Made by a program: the position numbers and the translations under genes. Positions 18,884 to 27,730 of a DNA stretch of 58,614 bases are shown in pieces; positions within the stretch are counted from its first letter, which is position 1; each line of letters opens with the position of its first letter. The DNA is taken from the NCBI RefSeq assembly GCF_000787815.1, contig NZ_BBPO01000047.1, positions 1 through 58,614 of the forward strand, given 5' to 3'. The notes below the pieces were generated by a model. That model saw only the letters and a program-made list of their open reading frames with translations. It made no database searches and was not told the DNA's origin. This DNA comes from Streptacidiphilus neutrinimicus (GTDB lineage Bacteria; Actinomycetota; Actinomycetes; Streptomycetales; Streptomycetaceae).

Positions 18884-19966
18884 GTGGAATCCGACAACGC
18901 GACGACGGTACGCCCGGGCGCCTTCGACCCGCTCGACCGCCAGTTGATCCAGGCGCTGCAGCTCGACGCGCGGGCGCCCTTCAGCCGTCTCGCCGAGCTG
19001 CTCGGCGTCTCCGACCAGACCGTCGCCCGGCGCTACGCCCGGCTGCGGGCCACCGGGCTGCGGGTGCTGGGCCTCAGCTCTCCTGAGGCCCTCGGCGAGG
19101 TGCGCTGGATGGTGCGGGTGCAGTGCGCGCCTGCGGCGGCCATGGACCTGGCGGAGGCGCTGGCCCGGCGCCCGGACACGGCCTGGGTCAACGTCTGCTC
19201 CGGGGGCGCGGAGATCAACTGCTCCACCCGCGCGCACCCGGACCGGCAGGACGACCTGCTGCTGCAGCGGCTGCCGCGGACGTCGGCCGTGGTGGGCATC
19301 GTGGCGCACTGCGTCCTGCACACCTACTTCGGCGGGGCGCAGAGTCTCGCGCTCAAGTCCGGCGCCCTGGGCGCCGAGCAGGTCGCCTGGCTGCGTGCGC
19401 GGTCCGACGTGCCGGATGTCGTGCCGGCCCCGTCCGCCCTCGGGCCGCGCGTGACGCTGGACGCCGGTGACCGCCGGTTGTTCGCCGCTCTGGCCGCCGA
19501 CGGCCGTGCGGGCTTCCCCGAGCTCGCGGCCGCCACGGGCTGGTCGGCCAGCACGGTGCGCCGCCGGATGGACGAGCTGTACCGCTGCGGCGCGCTCTAC
19601 TTCGACCTGGACCTCGACTGGCGGCGCTTCGGCGTGCAGGCGGTGACGGAGCTCTGGCTCGACGTCGCCCCGGCCGAACTGGCCGCCACGGGTGAGGCTT
19701 TGGCAGCCCACCCCGAGATCGGCTACGTCGCGGCGGTCACCGGGCCGAGCAACCTCAACGCAGTCGTGCTCGGCGCGGACGTGCAGGCCCTCTACACCTA
19801 TCTGACCACCAGGATCGCCGCGTTGCCGGCCGTGCGGCGGATCGAGTCGGCGCCGGTGATGCGCACCGTGAAGGGCCCGGGGCCGATCGTCACGCCGACG
19901 CGGCCGAGCCGTCCGCGAACGGTGCGCCCCCGCGCGGCACACCCGTCACGGCGAGCCGAAAGCTGA
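18884..19966 (+). CDS. Lrp/AsnC-family regulator with two HTH/RAM halves
   Basis: A 360-residue protein made of two Lrp-like units. The first HTH is FDPLDRQLIQALQLDARAPF...VSDQTVARRYARL (about 12-60) and the second is LDAGDRRLFAALAADGRAGF...SASTVRRRMDEL (about 195-245); each is followed by a ligand-binding RAM-like domain. The GTG at 18884 follows GGAAAGG and a -10 candidate TAGGCT (18871-18876). It probably controls the divergent MFS exporter in response to a small ligand. Its last 77 bp overlap antisense with the convergent FHA gene. Confidence 0.88.
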   Translation: MESDNATTVRPGAFDPLDRQLIQALQLDARAPFSRLAELLGVSDQTVARRYARLRATGLRVLGLSSPEALGEVRWMVRVQCAPAAAMDLAEALARRPDTAWVNVCSGGAEINCSTRAHPDRQDDLLLQRLPRTSAVVGIVAHCVLHTYFGGAQSLALKSGALGAEQVAWLRARSDVPDVVPAPSALGPRVTLDAGDRRLFAALAADGRAGFPELAAATGWSASTVRRRMDELYRCGALYFDLDLDWRRFGVQAVTELWLDVAPAELAATGEALAAHPEIGYVAAVTGPSNLNAVVLGADVQALYTYLTTRIAALPAVRRIESAPVMRTVKGPGPIVTPTRPSRPRTVRPRAAHPSRRAES

Positions 19967-20558
19967 CGGACCCGAAGCTGACCCGGTCGCCCGCTCGGAC
20001 CGGGACGGTGCCGATCACCCGCCAGCCGTTGACCTGCGTGCCGTTGGTCGAGCCGAGGTCGCGCAGCAGCCAGACGCCGCCCTCCAGCCGCAGTTCGGCG
20101 TGGACGCGGGAGACCGACTCGTCGCCGAGCTTGAGGTCGCACCCGGGCAGCCGTCCGATCTTCACCGGCCCGGACGGGTTGCGCGGCAGCGGAAGCGCGG
20201 GCAACTGCGGTGTGCGCCACGCGTTGTCGAGCCGCACTTTGAGGGTGGCGACGGCCGCGACGGCCTTCGTCAGCGCGCGCACGACCCGCCCGTCGGTGGG
20301 CAGGTCGGCGGTGAGGGCGTCGAGTTCGTGCCTGGCGCGGGCGGCGAAGGCCAGCTCCATCCGCCGCAGGAAGGTGTCCTGGGAGAGCCGACCCTGCACC
20401 GCGTGCTCGCGCAGGCGCTCGACCACCCGCTCCCGGTCCGCGTCGGAGAGGCGCTCGCCGGGAAGGTGCTCCTCCGGCAGGCTCTCCGAGAGGAGTTCGT
20501 CCATGCGGAGTACGGCGGTGCGCTGTTCCGGTTGCGGTCGCGCGGCGGGGTCGCTCAT
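19890..20558 (-). CDS. DUF1707 + FHA domain protein
   Basis: A 222-residue cytosolic protein. The N-terminal third holds a DUF1707 helical domain (LSDADRERVVERLREHAVQG through FLRRMELAFAARARHELDAL). The C-terminal 100 residues are an FHA phosphothreonine-binding domain with the hallmarks GR (IGRLPGCDL), SRVHAEL and STNGTQVNG. It should bind phosphoproteins made by Hanks-type kinases. ATG 20558 is chosen; an in-frame ATG at 20573 is also possible, and neither has a strong SD. The 3' end overlaps the convergent Lrp gene. Confidence 0.88.
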   Translation of the reverse strand: MSDPAARPQPEQRTAVLRMDELLSESLPEEHLPGERLSDADRERVVERLREHAVQGRLSQDTFLRRMELAFAARARHELDALTADLPTDGRVVRALTKAVAAVATLKVRLDNAWRTPQLPALPLPRNPSGPVKIGRLPGCDLKLGDESVSRVHAELRLEGGVWLLRDLGSTNGTQVNGWRVIGTVPVRAGDRVSFGSVSFRLAVTGVPRGGAPFADGSAASA

Positions 20559-20963
20559 GAAGCAGATTGTCATCTCTGCCGCCGGGGCCGTCCAGATCCG
20601 TCGAAGGAGCGAGCGGCCGTGGTCCGGCTGACGACGCGTGGCCCCGTTCGGGTGGCACACGGACGGGTGATCCTCAGGAGCCGGAATATGCCGGATATGC
20701 CCACCGAATGATCGCCCGGCACATGTCACCGAGACCGCGGGTGAGTTCACCGGGAATCGCGGCACGTCAAAGCCGTCTTCACCAGGATGCCAGGAAACTC
20801 GTTCCATTTGCGCGCCGGATGGGGGACCGGTGGCGAAAATGGGTAAATCCCCTACGGACACGGAGCATTCGTGCTTCGCTGCTTCCTGAGTCCCCGAATG
20901 TCTCTCCGCCGCGGTGCCCTTCGGTCCGTTCATGCCATTCATGCCGTTGACATGTCACTTCTT

Positions 20964-20988
20964 TGCCGTGTCGCGCCGTGACACGGCA
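20964..20988 (+). promoter_or_regulatory. Perfect 9-bp dyad upstream of the DUF2617 gene
   Basis: TGCCGTGTC, 7-nt spacer, GACACGGCA. It lies 54 bp before ATG 21042 in the 483-bp interval 20559-21041, which otherwise shows no gene. Centre-to-centre half-site spacing (16 bp) would suit a dimeric repressor; a structural RNA hairpin is the alternative. TTGACA stands at 20947-20952 without a convincing -10. Confidence 0.5.
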
Positions 20989-21041
20989 TGCCGGGGCCGC
21001 GCCCCGGCGTTGTCGAGTGACCCGAGTACGCGGAGCCGAGA

Positions 21042-21560
21042 ATGCTCACCACTCTCAACACGACCTACACCGACACCCGTGCCGGCGATCTGGCTTGGTG
21101 CCTCGGGAGCGGCCTGCTCCCGGCCCTCGCCGTGCTGGACCTCGAACTCGGCCCGGGCAGCCTCCAACTGCGCCTTCTCGGCGCCTCCCACCAGGTCGTC
21201 CTGGACCACAGCGAGGAGGGGCAGGACGCCTGCGTGGAGACGGTCGCCTGCATGCCGGGCCGCCGCACCCCGCTTCCGGCCCGCGCCGCGGAGCGCGTAC
21301 GCGGGTGGGAGTACGAATTCGCTGCACGCATCGAAAAACTGACGAAACATGATTTCGACTGTCGGGCCCAGGAGTTGCTGGCCTTGGTCGAGAACCACCC
21401 GCACGGGCTGGCCGGAGTCTTCCCCGGTGACCCGAATGCGTTCACCGCGCTGCTCGCCGGCGGTGACGAGGAAGGCATCTTGTGGCGTACCTGGCACGCC
21501 TATCCGCAGGAGGGCAGATTGGTCTGCACGCGATCGACTCTGCGCCGCCGTGACTGGTAG
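21042..21560 (+). CDS. DUF2617 family protein
   Basis: A 172-residue soluble protein beginning MLTTLNTTYTDTRAGDLAW, with the conserved pattern LPALAVLDLELGPGSLQLRLLGASHQVVL, CVETVACMPG, and a C-terminal WRTWHAYPQEGRLVCTRS. I recognise it as the DUF2617 family, which in Streptomyces commonly stands before a membrane aminopropyltransferase gene, as here. Biochemical role unknown; a polyamine-related function is inferred from the pairing alone. Confidence 0.8.
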   Translation: MLTTLNTTYTDTRAGDLAWCLGSGLLPALAVLDLELGPGSLQLRLLGASHQVVLDHSEEGQDACVETVACMPGRRTPLPARAAERVRGWEYEFAARIEKLTKHDFDCRAQELLALVENHPHGLAGVFPGDPNAFTALLAGGDEEGILWRTWHAYPQEGRLVCTRSTLRRRDW

Positions 21561-21672
21561 TCCGCTGGTAGTCCGGACGGCTCGTCGGATGATTGGGTCA
21601 GTTGTCCGCCACGTCAATGTGACGATCTGCGGATCACCCGTCCGGGCGCAGAACCCGGACGGGTCCTTCGCC

Positions 21673-21678
21673 TAGCGT
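21673..21678 (+). promoter_or_regulatory. Candidate -10 box (leaderless) for the aminopropyltransferase
   Basis: TAGCGT ends 6 nt before GTG 21685, with no SD between. Confidence 0.4.
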
Positions 21679-21684
21679 TTCTGC

Positions 21685-23187
21685 GTGATCAACCCCACCC
21701 CTCGGGCCGCCCGCTTACTGGTGCTGCTCGCGGCCTTCGTCTGCGCCGCCTGCGGGTTGGTCTACGAGTTGGAACTGGTCGCCCTGGGCAGCTACCTGCT
21801 GGGCGACTCCGTCACCGAGGCCTCCGTCGTCCTCTCCGTGATGGTGTGCGCCATGGGCGTCGGCTCCCTGTTGGCCAAGCGGTTCACCCTGCGACCGGCC
21901 GCCTCCTTCGCCCTGGTGGAGAGCCTGCTCGCGCTCGTCGGCGGCCTCTCCGTGATCGCCCTCTACGGCTGCTTCGTCTGGCTCGGCCACTACCAGGCCG
22001 CCCTCGCCGGCTTCGCCTCCCTGATCGGTCTGCTGATCGGCGCCGAGATCCCGCTGCTGATGACGCTGATGCAGCGCATCCGACGGCAGGAGGCGGGCTG
22101 CGCCGTCGCCGACCTGTTCGCCGCGGATTACGTCGGCGCGCTGGTCGGCGGGCTCGCCTTCCCGTTCCTGCTGCTGCCGACCCTCGGTCAGCTGACCGGA
22201 GCGCTGCTGACCGGCGTCGTCAACACCGTCGCCGGCGGGCTGATCGCCTTCTGGCTCTTCCGCGCCGAGCCCGCGCCGCGGGAACGGCTGCTGCTCGGCT
22301 TGTGCAGCGGCGCCGTGGTGCTGGTGCTCGGCGCCGCCTGGGCCGGCAGCGGCGCGTTCGAGCGCGCCGCGCAGCGACGGCTGTACGGGGCGCCGGTCCG
22401 GGTCAGCGCGCAGAGCAGGTTCCAGCAGATCGTCCTCACCGGTGGGCCGCCGGGCGGGCCTGGCGGCCCCGGCGGTGGCGAGGGCACGGCGCGGCTCTAC
22501 CTCGGCGGACGCCTCGCCGTCTGCGGCCGCGACCAGGCCGCGTACCACGCGGCCCTCACCGACCCCGCGCTGCACGGGGGAGGCCGCGCCCGGGTGCTCG
22601 TCCTCGGCGGCGGCGACGGCCTGGCCGCTCGTCACATCCTCAAGACGCCCGGCGTCCGGCGCGTCACCGTCGTGGAACAGGACCCGGTGCTGCTCCACCT
22701 CGCCACCGAGGACCCGGTGCTGCGGGCCCTGAACGGCGACGCGCTGCACGACCCGCGCGTCCGGACCGTCACCTCGGACGCCTTCGGCTGGCTCCGCACC
22801 GCGCCTCTTCAGGAGCACCCCTACGACGTGATCGTCGCCGACCTGCCCGCCGCCGGGCTCGACGCCGCCGACAAGCTGTACACCCGCGAGTTCTACGGCC
22901 TCGTCCGCCGGATGCTGGCGCCCGGCGGACGCCTGGCCGTTCACGCCGGGGACCGCCTCTGGTCCGTCGCGGACACCCTGCGCGCCGCGGGCCTCACCCC
23001 GTACGGCTACGCGGCGACCGGCCGGGACGCCGCGGGGTGCGGCGAACCGGCGACGGGGGACGCGTCGTGGCACTTCGTCCTGGCCTCGGCGGCACCCCTG
23101 GCCCCGGGCTCCTTCGGCGGCATGCAGCGCCTGCGGGAGCCCGTGGGCGCTCCGGCGCGCGTCGCGACCCTGCTGGGGCCGCTCTGA
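21685..23187 (+). CDS. Membrane-bound polyamine aminopropyltransferase (spermidine synthase-like)
   Basis: A 500-residue two-part protein. Residues 1-215 hold about seven transmembrane helices (LLVLLAAFVCAACGLVYELELV and following). Residues 230-500 form a spermidine-synthase-type Rossmann domain: LVLGGGDGLAARHILK for nucleotide binding, VTVVEQDP with the acidic ribose ligand, DVIVADLPAAG near the catalytic Asp, and LYTREFYGLVRRML. The domain normally transfers aminopropyl from decarboxylated SAM to a polyamine; membrane-fused versions are widespread in actinobacteria with uncertain substrate. It follows the DUF2617 gene by 124 bp. Confidence 0.88.
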   Translation: MINPTPRAARLLVLLAAFVCAACGLVYELELVALGSYLLGDSVTEASVVLSVMVCAMGVGSLLAKRFTLRPAASFALVESLLALVGGLSVIALYGCFVWLGHYQAALAGFASLIGLLIGAEIPLLMTLMQRIRRQEAGCAVADLFAADYVGALVGGLAFPFLLLPTLGQLTGALLTGVVNTVAGGLIAFWLFRAEPAPRERLLLGLCSGAVVLVLGAAWAGSGAFERAAQRRLYGAPVRVSAQSRFQQIVLTGGPPGGPGGPGGGEGTARLYLGGRLAVCGRDQAAYHAALTDPALHGGGRARVLVLGGGDGLAARHILKTPGVRRVTVVEQDPVLLHLATEDPVLRALNGDALHDPRVRTVTSDAFGWLRTAPLQEHPYDVIVADLPAAGLDAADKLYTREFYGLVRRMLAPGGRLAVHAGDRLWSVADTLRAAGLTPYGYAATGRDAAGCGEPATGDASWHFVLASAAPLAPGSFGGMQRLREPVGAPARVATLLGPL

Positions 23188-23267
23188 GGCCGGCCCGCCC
23201 GGCAACCGCGCGCACCACGGGTGCGAATCCCCGCGTGCGAATCGGCTCCTACGGCCCGAGGGCTCGG

Positions 23268-23273
23268 TAGGCT
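23268..23273 (+). promoter_or_regulatory. Candidate -10 box (leaderless) for the CoxG-like gene
   Basis: TAGGCT ends 8 nt before ATG 23282; no SD between. Confidence 0.45.
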
Positions 23274-23281
23274 CACCAGGC

Positions 23282-24199
23282 ATGGAGCATGAGGTTCTGG
23301 TACCACTCTCGCCGCAGGCATTCCGGCGGTCCATGGACCGGCCCGAGCTGCTGGGTGTGTGCCTGCCCGGCTTCACGGCCGACGAGGGCGGGGAGAGCCC
23401 CCTCGCAGGGCGGCTGAAGCTGCGGATCGGCAGCACCTCCATCACCTACCGCGGCGAGCTGCACCGGCTCGACGCGGGCGACGACCCGGAGGAGTTCCTC
23501 TTCGCGCTGGACGGCCGCCAGGCCGTCGGCACCGGGAGCGTCGCGGGGACGGTGCGCCTGCGCCTGGACGCCGACACCGACGAGCCGGGGCTGGAGACGC
23601 GGGTGACGTTCCTGACGTCCCTGCAGGGGACCGGCAGGATCGAGGAACTGTCCGCCGGGGCCGTGCACACCGCGATCCGCCGTCTGCTGGACCGCTTCTG
23701 CCTCGAACTCGCCGAGCGCGGGGACGACGAGGTCACCCTGGACGGCGCGCGGGAGGGGACCGAGGGCCTCACAGACACCTCCGAGTTCTTCCTGGTCGAG
23801 GGCCTGGGCGACCTCAACGACCTCGGCCCGCTCGAGGACGAGCTGCAGGACCTCGCGGGGCTGCCCGAGTTCTCCGAGCTGGACGACCTCGCCGCGCCCG
23901 CGGGGGCGACCGCGGACGCGTCCACGGGAGCGACGGCCGATCCGGCCCGGCGCCACATCGTGGGCCGCTCCGCCGAGGAGGTGGACCACGCCCCGCCCCG
24001 CGGCCGCTACGCGCCGGCCCTGCCCGCGCGTAGCGCGCGCTCCCGCGCGTCGGCGCGCTGGGGCGGCCCGGAGCCGCGGATGGGGGAGCCGCCCCACGTC
24101 GCGCCGGAGCGCATCCCCACGCCGTGGCTGGTCGGCGGCGGGGTGGTGCTGCTCGGCGGGGCCGTCGTGCTGGTCCGTGCCCTGCGCCGCTCCCGCTGA
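23282..24199 (+). CDS. SRPBCC / CoxG-like protein with C-terminal membrane anchor
   Basis: A 305-residue protein. Residues 1-155 form a START-like (SRPBCC) domain of the CoxG type: MEHEVLVPLSPQAFRRSMDRP, LLGVCLPGFTAD, GRLKLRIGSTSITYRGEL and the closing helix AIRRLLDRFCLELAER. An acidic, low-complexity linker follows. The C-terminus has one transmembrane helix (WLVGGGVVLLGGAVVLVRAL) and a basic tail, so the domain faces the cytosol at the membrane. CoxG itself anchors CO dehydrogenase, but no such genes are near. Ligand unknown. Confidence 0.8.
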   Translation: MEHEVLVPLSPQAFRRSMDRPELLGVCLPGFTADEGGESPLAGRLKLRIGSTSITYRGELHRLDAGDDPEEFLFALDGRQAVGTGSVAGTVRLRLDADTDEPGLETRVTFLTSLQGTGRIEELSAGAVHTAIRRLLDRFCLELAERGDDEVTLDGAREGTEGLTDTSEFFLVEGLGDLNDLGPLEDELQDLAGLPEFSELDDLAAPAGATADASTGATADPARRHIVGRSAEEVDHAPPRGRYAPALPARSARSRASARWGGPEPRMGEPPHVAPERIPTPWLVGGGVVLLGGAVVLVRALRRSR

Positions 24200-24322
24200 C
24201 GCGGCACCGCCCCTCGCGCACCTGAACGCGTGGGCACGCCACGCGCGTGAACGCGCTCCGAGCGCACCTGAAGGCGCGTGCACGCGTCCGAACGCCCGAA
24301 CCTCCGGAAGGAAGAACCACCC

Positions 24323-25168
24323 GTGCTCGACCTCGCCCCCGTCCTGCTCTCCGCGGGCGACGCCGCCGTGACCGTCCTGCCCGAGGCGGGCTGCCGCCTC
24401 GGCAGTCTGCGCGTCGGGGCGGTGGAACTGCTGCGCACCGCGCAGGACATCGCGGACCCGGCTGGCGACGTGTTCGGGTACGGCTCCTTCCCGATGACGC
24501 CGTGGGCGGGCCGGGTGGACCGGGGGCGGTTCAACAACGGCCCGGTCCGGCACCAGCTGCCCCTGGACCTCGTCCCGCACGCCGCGCACGGCACCTCGCT
24601 GCGCAGCCGCTGGCGCGTCGCCGCCGCGCCGGCCGTCACCGACACGGGGATGACCGCGGCCTTCGTCCACGAGCTCGCCGAGCCGTGGCCCTATCCGGGC
24701 CGGGTCTCCCAGCTGTTCGAGCTCTCCCCGGACCGGCTGCGGATGACCCTCGTGGTGGAGGCGACGCGGGACTCGTTCCCGGCGCAGGCCGGCTGGCATC
24801 CGTGGTTCCGCAAGCGGCTGCGCGAGGACGGGCCGCACGCCGTGCTGGACTTCGAGCCCGCCTGGCAGGAGGAGCGCGGCGCGGACCATCTGCCCACCGG
24901 GCGGCGCATCGAGCCGACGCCCGGCCCCTGGGACGACTGCTTCGGCTTCCCCGACGGCGTGGAGGCGACCCTCCGCTGGGGCGACGAGCTGGCGCTGCGC
25001 ATCTCCAGCGACTGCGGCTGGGCTGTCGTCTTCGACGAGCAGGCCGACGCGCTGTGCGTCGAGCCCCAGTCCGGCCCGCCCAACGGACTGAACACCGCCC
25101 CGCACCTGGTCACCCCGATCGAGCCGCTCGAGGTCACGACCACCTGGAGCTGGGCTCACACCGGTTAG
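24323..25168 (+). CDS. Aldose 1-epimerase family protein (GalM-like)
   Basis: A 281-residue enzyme of the galactose mutarotase fold, interconverting anomers of hexoses or hexose phosphates. Visible signatures are FGYGSFPMTPWAGRVDRGRF, HAAHGTSL, the substrate-binding GWHPWFRK, and ending PHLVTPIEPLEVTTTWSW. GTG 24323 is chosen over an upstream ATG at 24278, because GGAAGGAAG precedes it by 8 nt and it gives the normal N-terminus. Its stop codon TAG is the first half of the predicted pyrE -10 box. Confidence 0.88.
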   Translation: MLDLAPVLLSAGDAAVTVLPEAGCRLGSLRVGAVELLRTAQDIADPAGDVFGYGSFPMTPWAGRVDRGRFNNGPVRHQLPLDLVPHAAHGTSLRSRWRVAAAPAVTDTGMTAAFVHELAEPWPYPGRVSQLFELSPDRLRMTLVVEATRDSFPAQAGWHPWFRKRLREDGPHAVLDFEPAWQEERGADHLPTGRRIEPTPGPWDDCFGFPDGVEATLRWGDELALRISSDCGWAVVFDEQADALCVEPQSGPPNGLNTAPHLVTPIEPLEVTTTWSWAHTG

Positions 25169-25171
25169 GCT
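25166..25171 (+). promoter_or_regulatory. Candidate -10 box (leaderless) for pyrE, overlapping the upstream stop codon
   Basis: TAGGCT starts with the TAG stop of the epimerase gene and ends 8 nt before the pyrE ATG; no SD between. Confidence 0.5.
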
Positions 25172-25179
25172 GGAGCCTC

Positions 25180-25716
25180 ATGAGCACCTCACGTGACGCG
25201 CTTCTCGAAGAGATCAAGACCAAGGCCGTCGTGCACGGCAAAGTGACCCTCTCCTCCGGCCTGGAGTCGGACTACTACATCGACCTTCGGCGCGTGACGC
25301 TGGACGGCGTGGCCGCGCCGCTCGTCGGCCAGGTGATGCTCGACCTCGCCAAGGACCTGGACTTCGACGCCGTCGGCGGGCTCACCCTCGGGGCCGACCC
25401 GGTCGCCACCGCGATGCTGCACGCCTCCGCCGCGCGTGGTCAGCGGCTGGACGCCTTCGTCGTACGCAAGGCACAGAAGGCCCACGGCATGCAGCGCCGG
25501 ATCGAGGGTGCGGACGTCAAGGGCCGTCGCGTCCTGGTGGTCGAGGACACCTCGACCACCGGTGGCTCCCCGCTGACCGCGGTCGAGGCCGTGCGCGAGG
25601 CCGGCGGAGAGGTCGTGGCCGTGGCCACCATCGTCGAGCGCAGCGCCGCCCAGGCGATCGCGGACGCGGGCCTGCCCTACCTCTTCGCCTACCAGCTGAG
25701 CGACCTGGGGCTCTGA
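25180..25716 (+). CDS. pyrE: Orotate phosphoribosyltransferase
   Basis: A 178-residue enzyme converting orotate and PRPP to OMP in pyrimidine synthesis. The PRPP-binding signature is VLVVEDTSTTGGSPLTAVEAV (about 115-135), with Glu in place of the first Asp in the usual VVDD. The start region GKVTLSSGLESDYYIDLRR and the flexible-loop lysines in VVRKAQKAHGMQ are intact. The rest of the pyr genes are not nearby, which is normal for this group. Short family form, complete. Confidence 0.93.
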   Translation: MSTSRDALLEEIKTKAVVHGKVTLSSGLESDYYIDLRRVTLDGVAAPLVGQVMLDLAKDLDFDAVGGLTLGADPVATAMLHASAARGQRLDAFVVRKAQKAHGMQRRIEGADVKGRRVLVVEDTSTTGGSPLTAVEAVREAGGEVVAVATIVERSAAQAIADAGLPYLFAYQLSDLGL

Positions 25717-25730
25717 CGCGCCGACGCGCG

Positions 25731-25756
25731 GGGCGTCACCGCCTGCGGTGACGCCC
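25731..25756 (+). terminator. Bidirectional terminator between pyrE and dedA
   Basis: Perfect 12-bp stem (25731-25742 with 25745-25756) around CT. It follows pyrE by 14 bp and overlaps the last codons of the convergent DedA gene. Confidence 0.75.
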
Positions 25757-26464
25757 ACCGCGGCCCGAGCCCTGCCCGGCCGTGACCGCGGACGGGCCCT
25801 CCGCGAGCGCCGCCGCGCCCTCGCGGCGACCGCGCACCATCTCGATGACGATCGGGATCACCGAAAGCAGCACGATCAGCAGCACCGCCGGGATCAGGTA
25901 CTTGTCGATCACGGGGGCCATCGAGTCACCGAACTTGTAGCCGATCAGCAGCATGATCTCGGTCCAGACCAGGCCTCCGACCGCGTTCCACAGCAGGAAG
26001 GTGCGGGCGGGCATCTCCAGCGTCCCGGCCACCGGGTTCAGGAACGTGCGCACCACCGGCACGAAGCGCGCCATCACCACGGCCTTGGCGGGGCCGAAGC
26101 GGTTGAAGTACTGCTCGGCCTTGACCACGTGGTCCCGCTTGAACAGCTTCGAATTCGGCCGGTCGAACATCCGCGAGCCGACCTTCGCGCCCAGCAGGTG
26201 ACCCAGCTGCGCGCCCGCGATCGCGCAGATCGGCGCGCCGACCAGCAGCGTCCCGATCGGCATCTGCGTGCCGAGCAGCGCCTTGCCCGCTCCGGAGGCG
26301 GCCACGCCGCCCAGGATCAGCAGCGAGTCGCCGGGCAGGAAGAAGCCGATCAACAGGCCCGTCTCGGCGAAGACGATCGCCAGCAACCCGTAGACGCCGA
26401 CCTGCGCGATCAGCGCCTTGGCGTCCAGCAGGGTGCTCAGGTTGAGCGCGAGATTCTGGGTCAC
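25736..26464 (-). CDS. DedA/Tvp38-family membrane protein
   Basis: A 242-residue integral membrane protein with the DedA signatures ETGLLIGFFLPGDSLLILGG and a re-entrant-loop region FGPAKAVVMARFVPVVRTFLNPVAG, followed by WNAVGGLVWTEIMLLIGY. DedA proteins are implicated in lipid-carrier or phospholipid flipping and in membrane homeostasis. GTG 26464 is preferred to the upstream frame extension, because the sequence then begins MTQNLALNLSTLLDAKALI as in homologues. The C-tail is basic. TACTCT at 26476-26471 lies 6 nt before the start. Confidence 0.9.
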   Translation of the reverse strand: MTQNLALNLSTLLDAKALIAQVGVYGLLAIVFAETGLLIGFFLPGDSLLILGGVAASGAGKALLGTQMPIGTLLVGAPICAIAGAQLGHLLGAKVGSRMFDRPNSKLFKRDHVVKAEQYFNRFGPAKAVVMARFVPVVRTFLNPVAGTLEMPARTFLLWNAVGGLVWTEIMLLIGYKFGDSMAPVIDKYLIPAVLLIVLLSVIPIVIEMVRGRREGAAALAEGPSAVTAGQGSGRGGRHRRR

Positions 26465-26470
26465 CCGCGC

Positions 26471-26476
26471 AGAGTA
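26471..26476 (-). promoter_or_regulatory. Candidate -10 box (leaderless) for dedA
   Basis: TACTCT on the minus strand ends 6 nt before GTG 26464; no SD between. Confidence 0.4.
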
Positions 26477-26678
26477 GCGGGCGCAGGTGTACGGCCGCTG
26501 TGCCGCCCGCCGCCCCGCGAGGACCTCCCGATCCCGCCCGGCCTGCCCCGTGACCTGCCGCCCGGCGGGATGAGGGGCTTGCGCCGCAGTGCGAGAATGG
26601 CGCACGGTGCCCGGTCGACGACGTCCGGCGTCAGCACCTTTTCCCATGCGTAGACGCCCACGACAGGAGCGGATTCGA

Positions 26679-27701
26679 ATGCCTATCGCAACGCCCGAGG
26701 TCTACAACGAGATGCTGGACCGGGCCAAGGCAGGCAAGTTCGCCTACCCCGCCATCAACGTCACCTCCTCGCAGACCCTGCACGCGGCCCTGCGCGGCTT
26801 CGCGGAGGCCGAGAGCGACGGCATCATCCAGATCTCGACCGGCGGCGCCGAGTTCCTGGGCGGCCAGTACAGCAAGGACATGGTGACGGGCGCGGTGGCC
26901 CTCGCCGAGTTCGCCTACATCGTCGCGACGAAGTACGACGTCAACATCGCGCTGCACACCGACCACTGCCCCAAGGACAAGCTGGACGGCTACGTCCGCC
27001 CGTTGCTGGCGATCTCCGCCGAGCGCGTGGCCCGCGGCGAGAACCCGCTCTTCCAGTCGCACATGTGGGACGGCTCGGCCGAGACCCTGAACGACAACCT
27101 CGCCATCGCCGAGGAGCTGCTGGCCCAGGCCCGCGCCGCCAAGATCATCCTCGAGGTCGAGATCACCCCGACCGGCGGCGAGGAGGACGGCGTCTCCCAC
27201 GAGATCAACGACTCCCTTTACACCACGGTCAACGACGCCGTCCGCACCGCCGAGGCCCTGGGCCTGGGCGAGAAGGGCCGCTACCTGCTGGCCGCCTCGT
27301 TCGGCAACGTCCACGGCGTCTACAAGCCGGGCAACGTCGTGCTCAAGCCGGAGCTGCTGCGCGAGCTGCAGGACGCGATCGGCAAGCAGTACGGCAAGAC
27401 CGATCCGTTCGACTTCGTCTTCCACGGCGGCTCCGGCTCGACCGTCGAGGAGATCGAGACGGCGCTGGAGAACGGCGTGGTCAAGATGAACCTGGACACC
27501 GACACCCAGTACGCCTTCACCCGCCCCGTGGTGGACCACATGTTCCGCAACTACGACGGCGTCCTGAAGGTCGACGGCGAGGTCGGCAAGAAGTCCACCT
27601 ACGACCCGCGCACCTGGGGCAAGCTGGCCGAGGCCGGCATGGCCGCCCGCGTGCTCGAGGCCGCGAAGCAGCTGCGCTCGGCGGGCAACAAGCTGAAGTA
27701 G
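26679..27701 (+). CDS. fba: Fructose-bisphosphate aldolase, class II
   Basis: A 340-residue Zn-dependent aldolase cleaving fructose 1,6-bisphosphate in glycolysis. HTDHCPKD contains the catalytic Asp95 and a zinc His96. Other Zn/phosphate elements are ASFGNVHGVYKPG and VFHGGSGS, and the loop VKMNLDTDTQYAFTRP is intact. SD AGGAG (26665-26669) precedes ATG 26679 by 9 nt. Start MPIATPEVYNEMLDRAK is the standard actinobacterial N-terminus. A strong terminator follows; single-gene unit. Confidence 0.96.
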   Translation: MPIATPEVYNEMLDRAKAGKFAYPAINVTSSQTLHAALRGFAEAESDGIIQISTGGAEFLGGQYSKDMVTGAVALAEFAYIVATKYDVNIALHTDHCPKDKLDGYVRPLLAISAERVARGENPLFQSHMWDGSAETLNDNLAIAEELLAQARAAKIILEVEITPTGGEEDGVSHEINDSLYTTVNDAVRTAEALGLGEKGRYLLAASFGNVHGVYKPGNVVLKPELLRELQDAIGKQYGKTDPFDFVFHGGSGSTVEEIETALENGVVKMNLDTDTQYAFTRPVVDHMFRNYDGVLKVDGEVGKKSTYDPRTWGKLAEAGMAARVLEAAKQLRSAGNKLK

Positions 27702-27730
27702 GCCCGGCAGCGCGCACCCCGCGTGCACGA

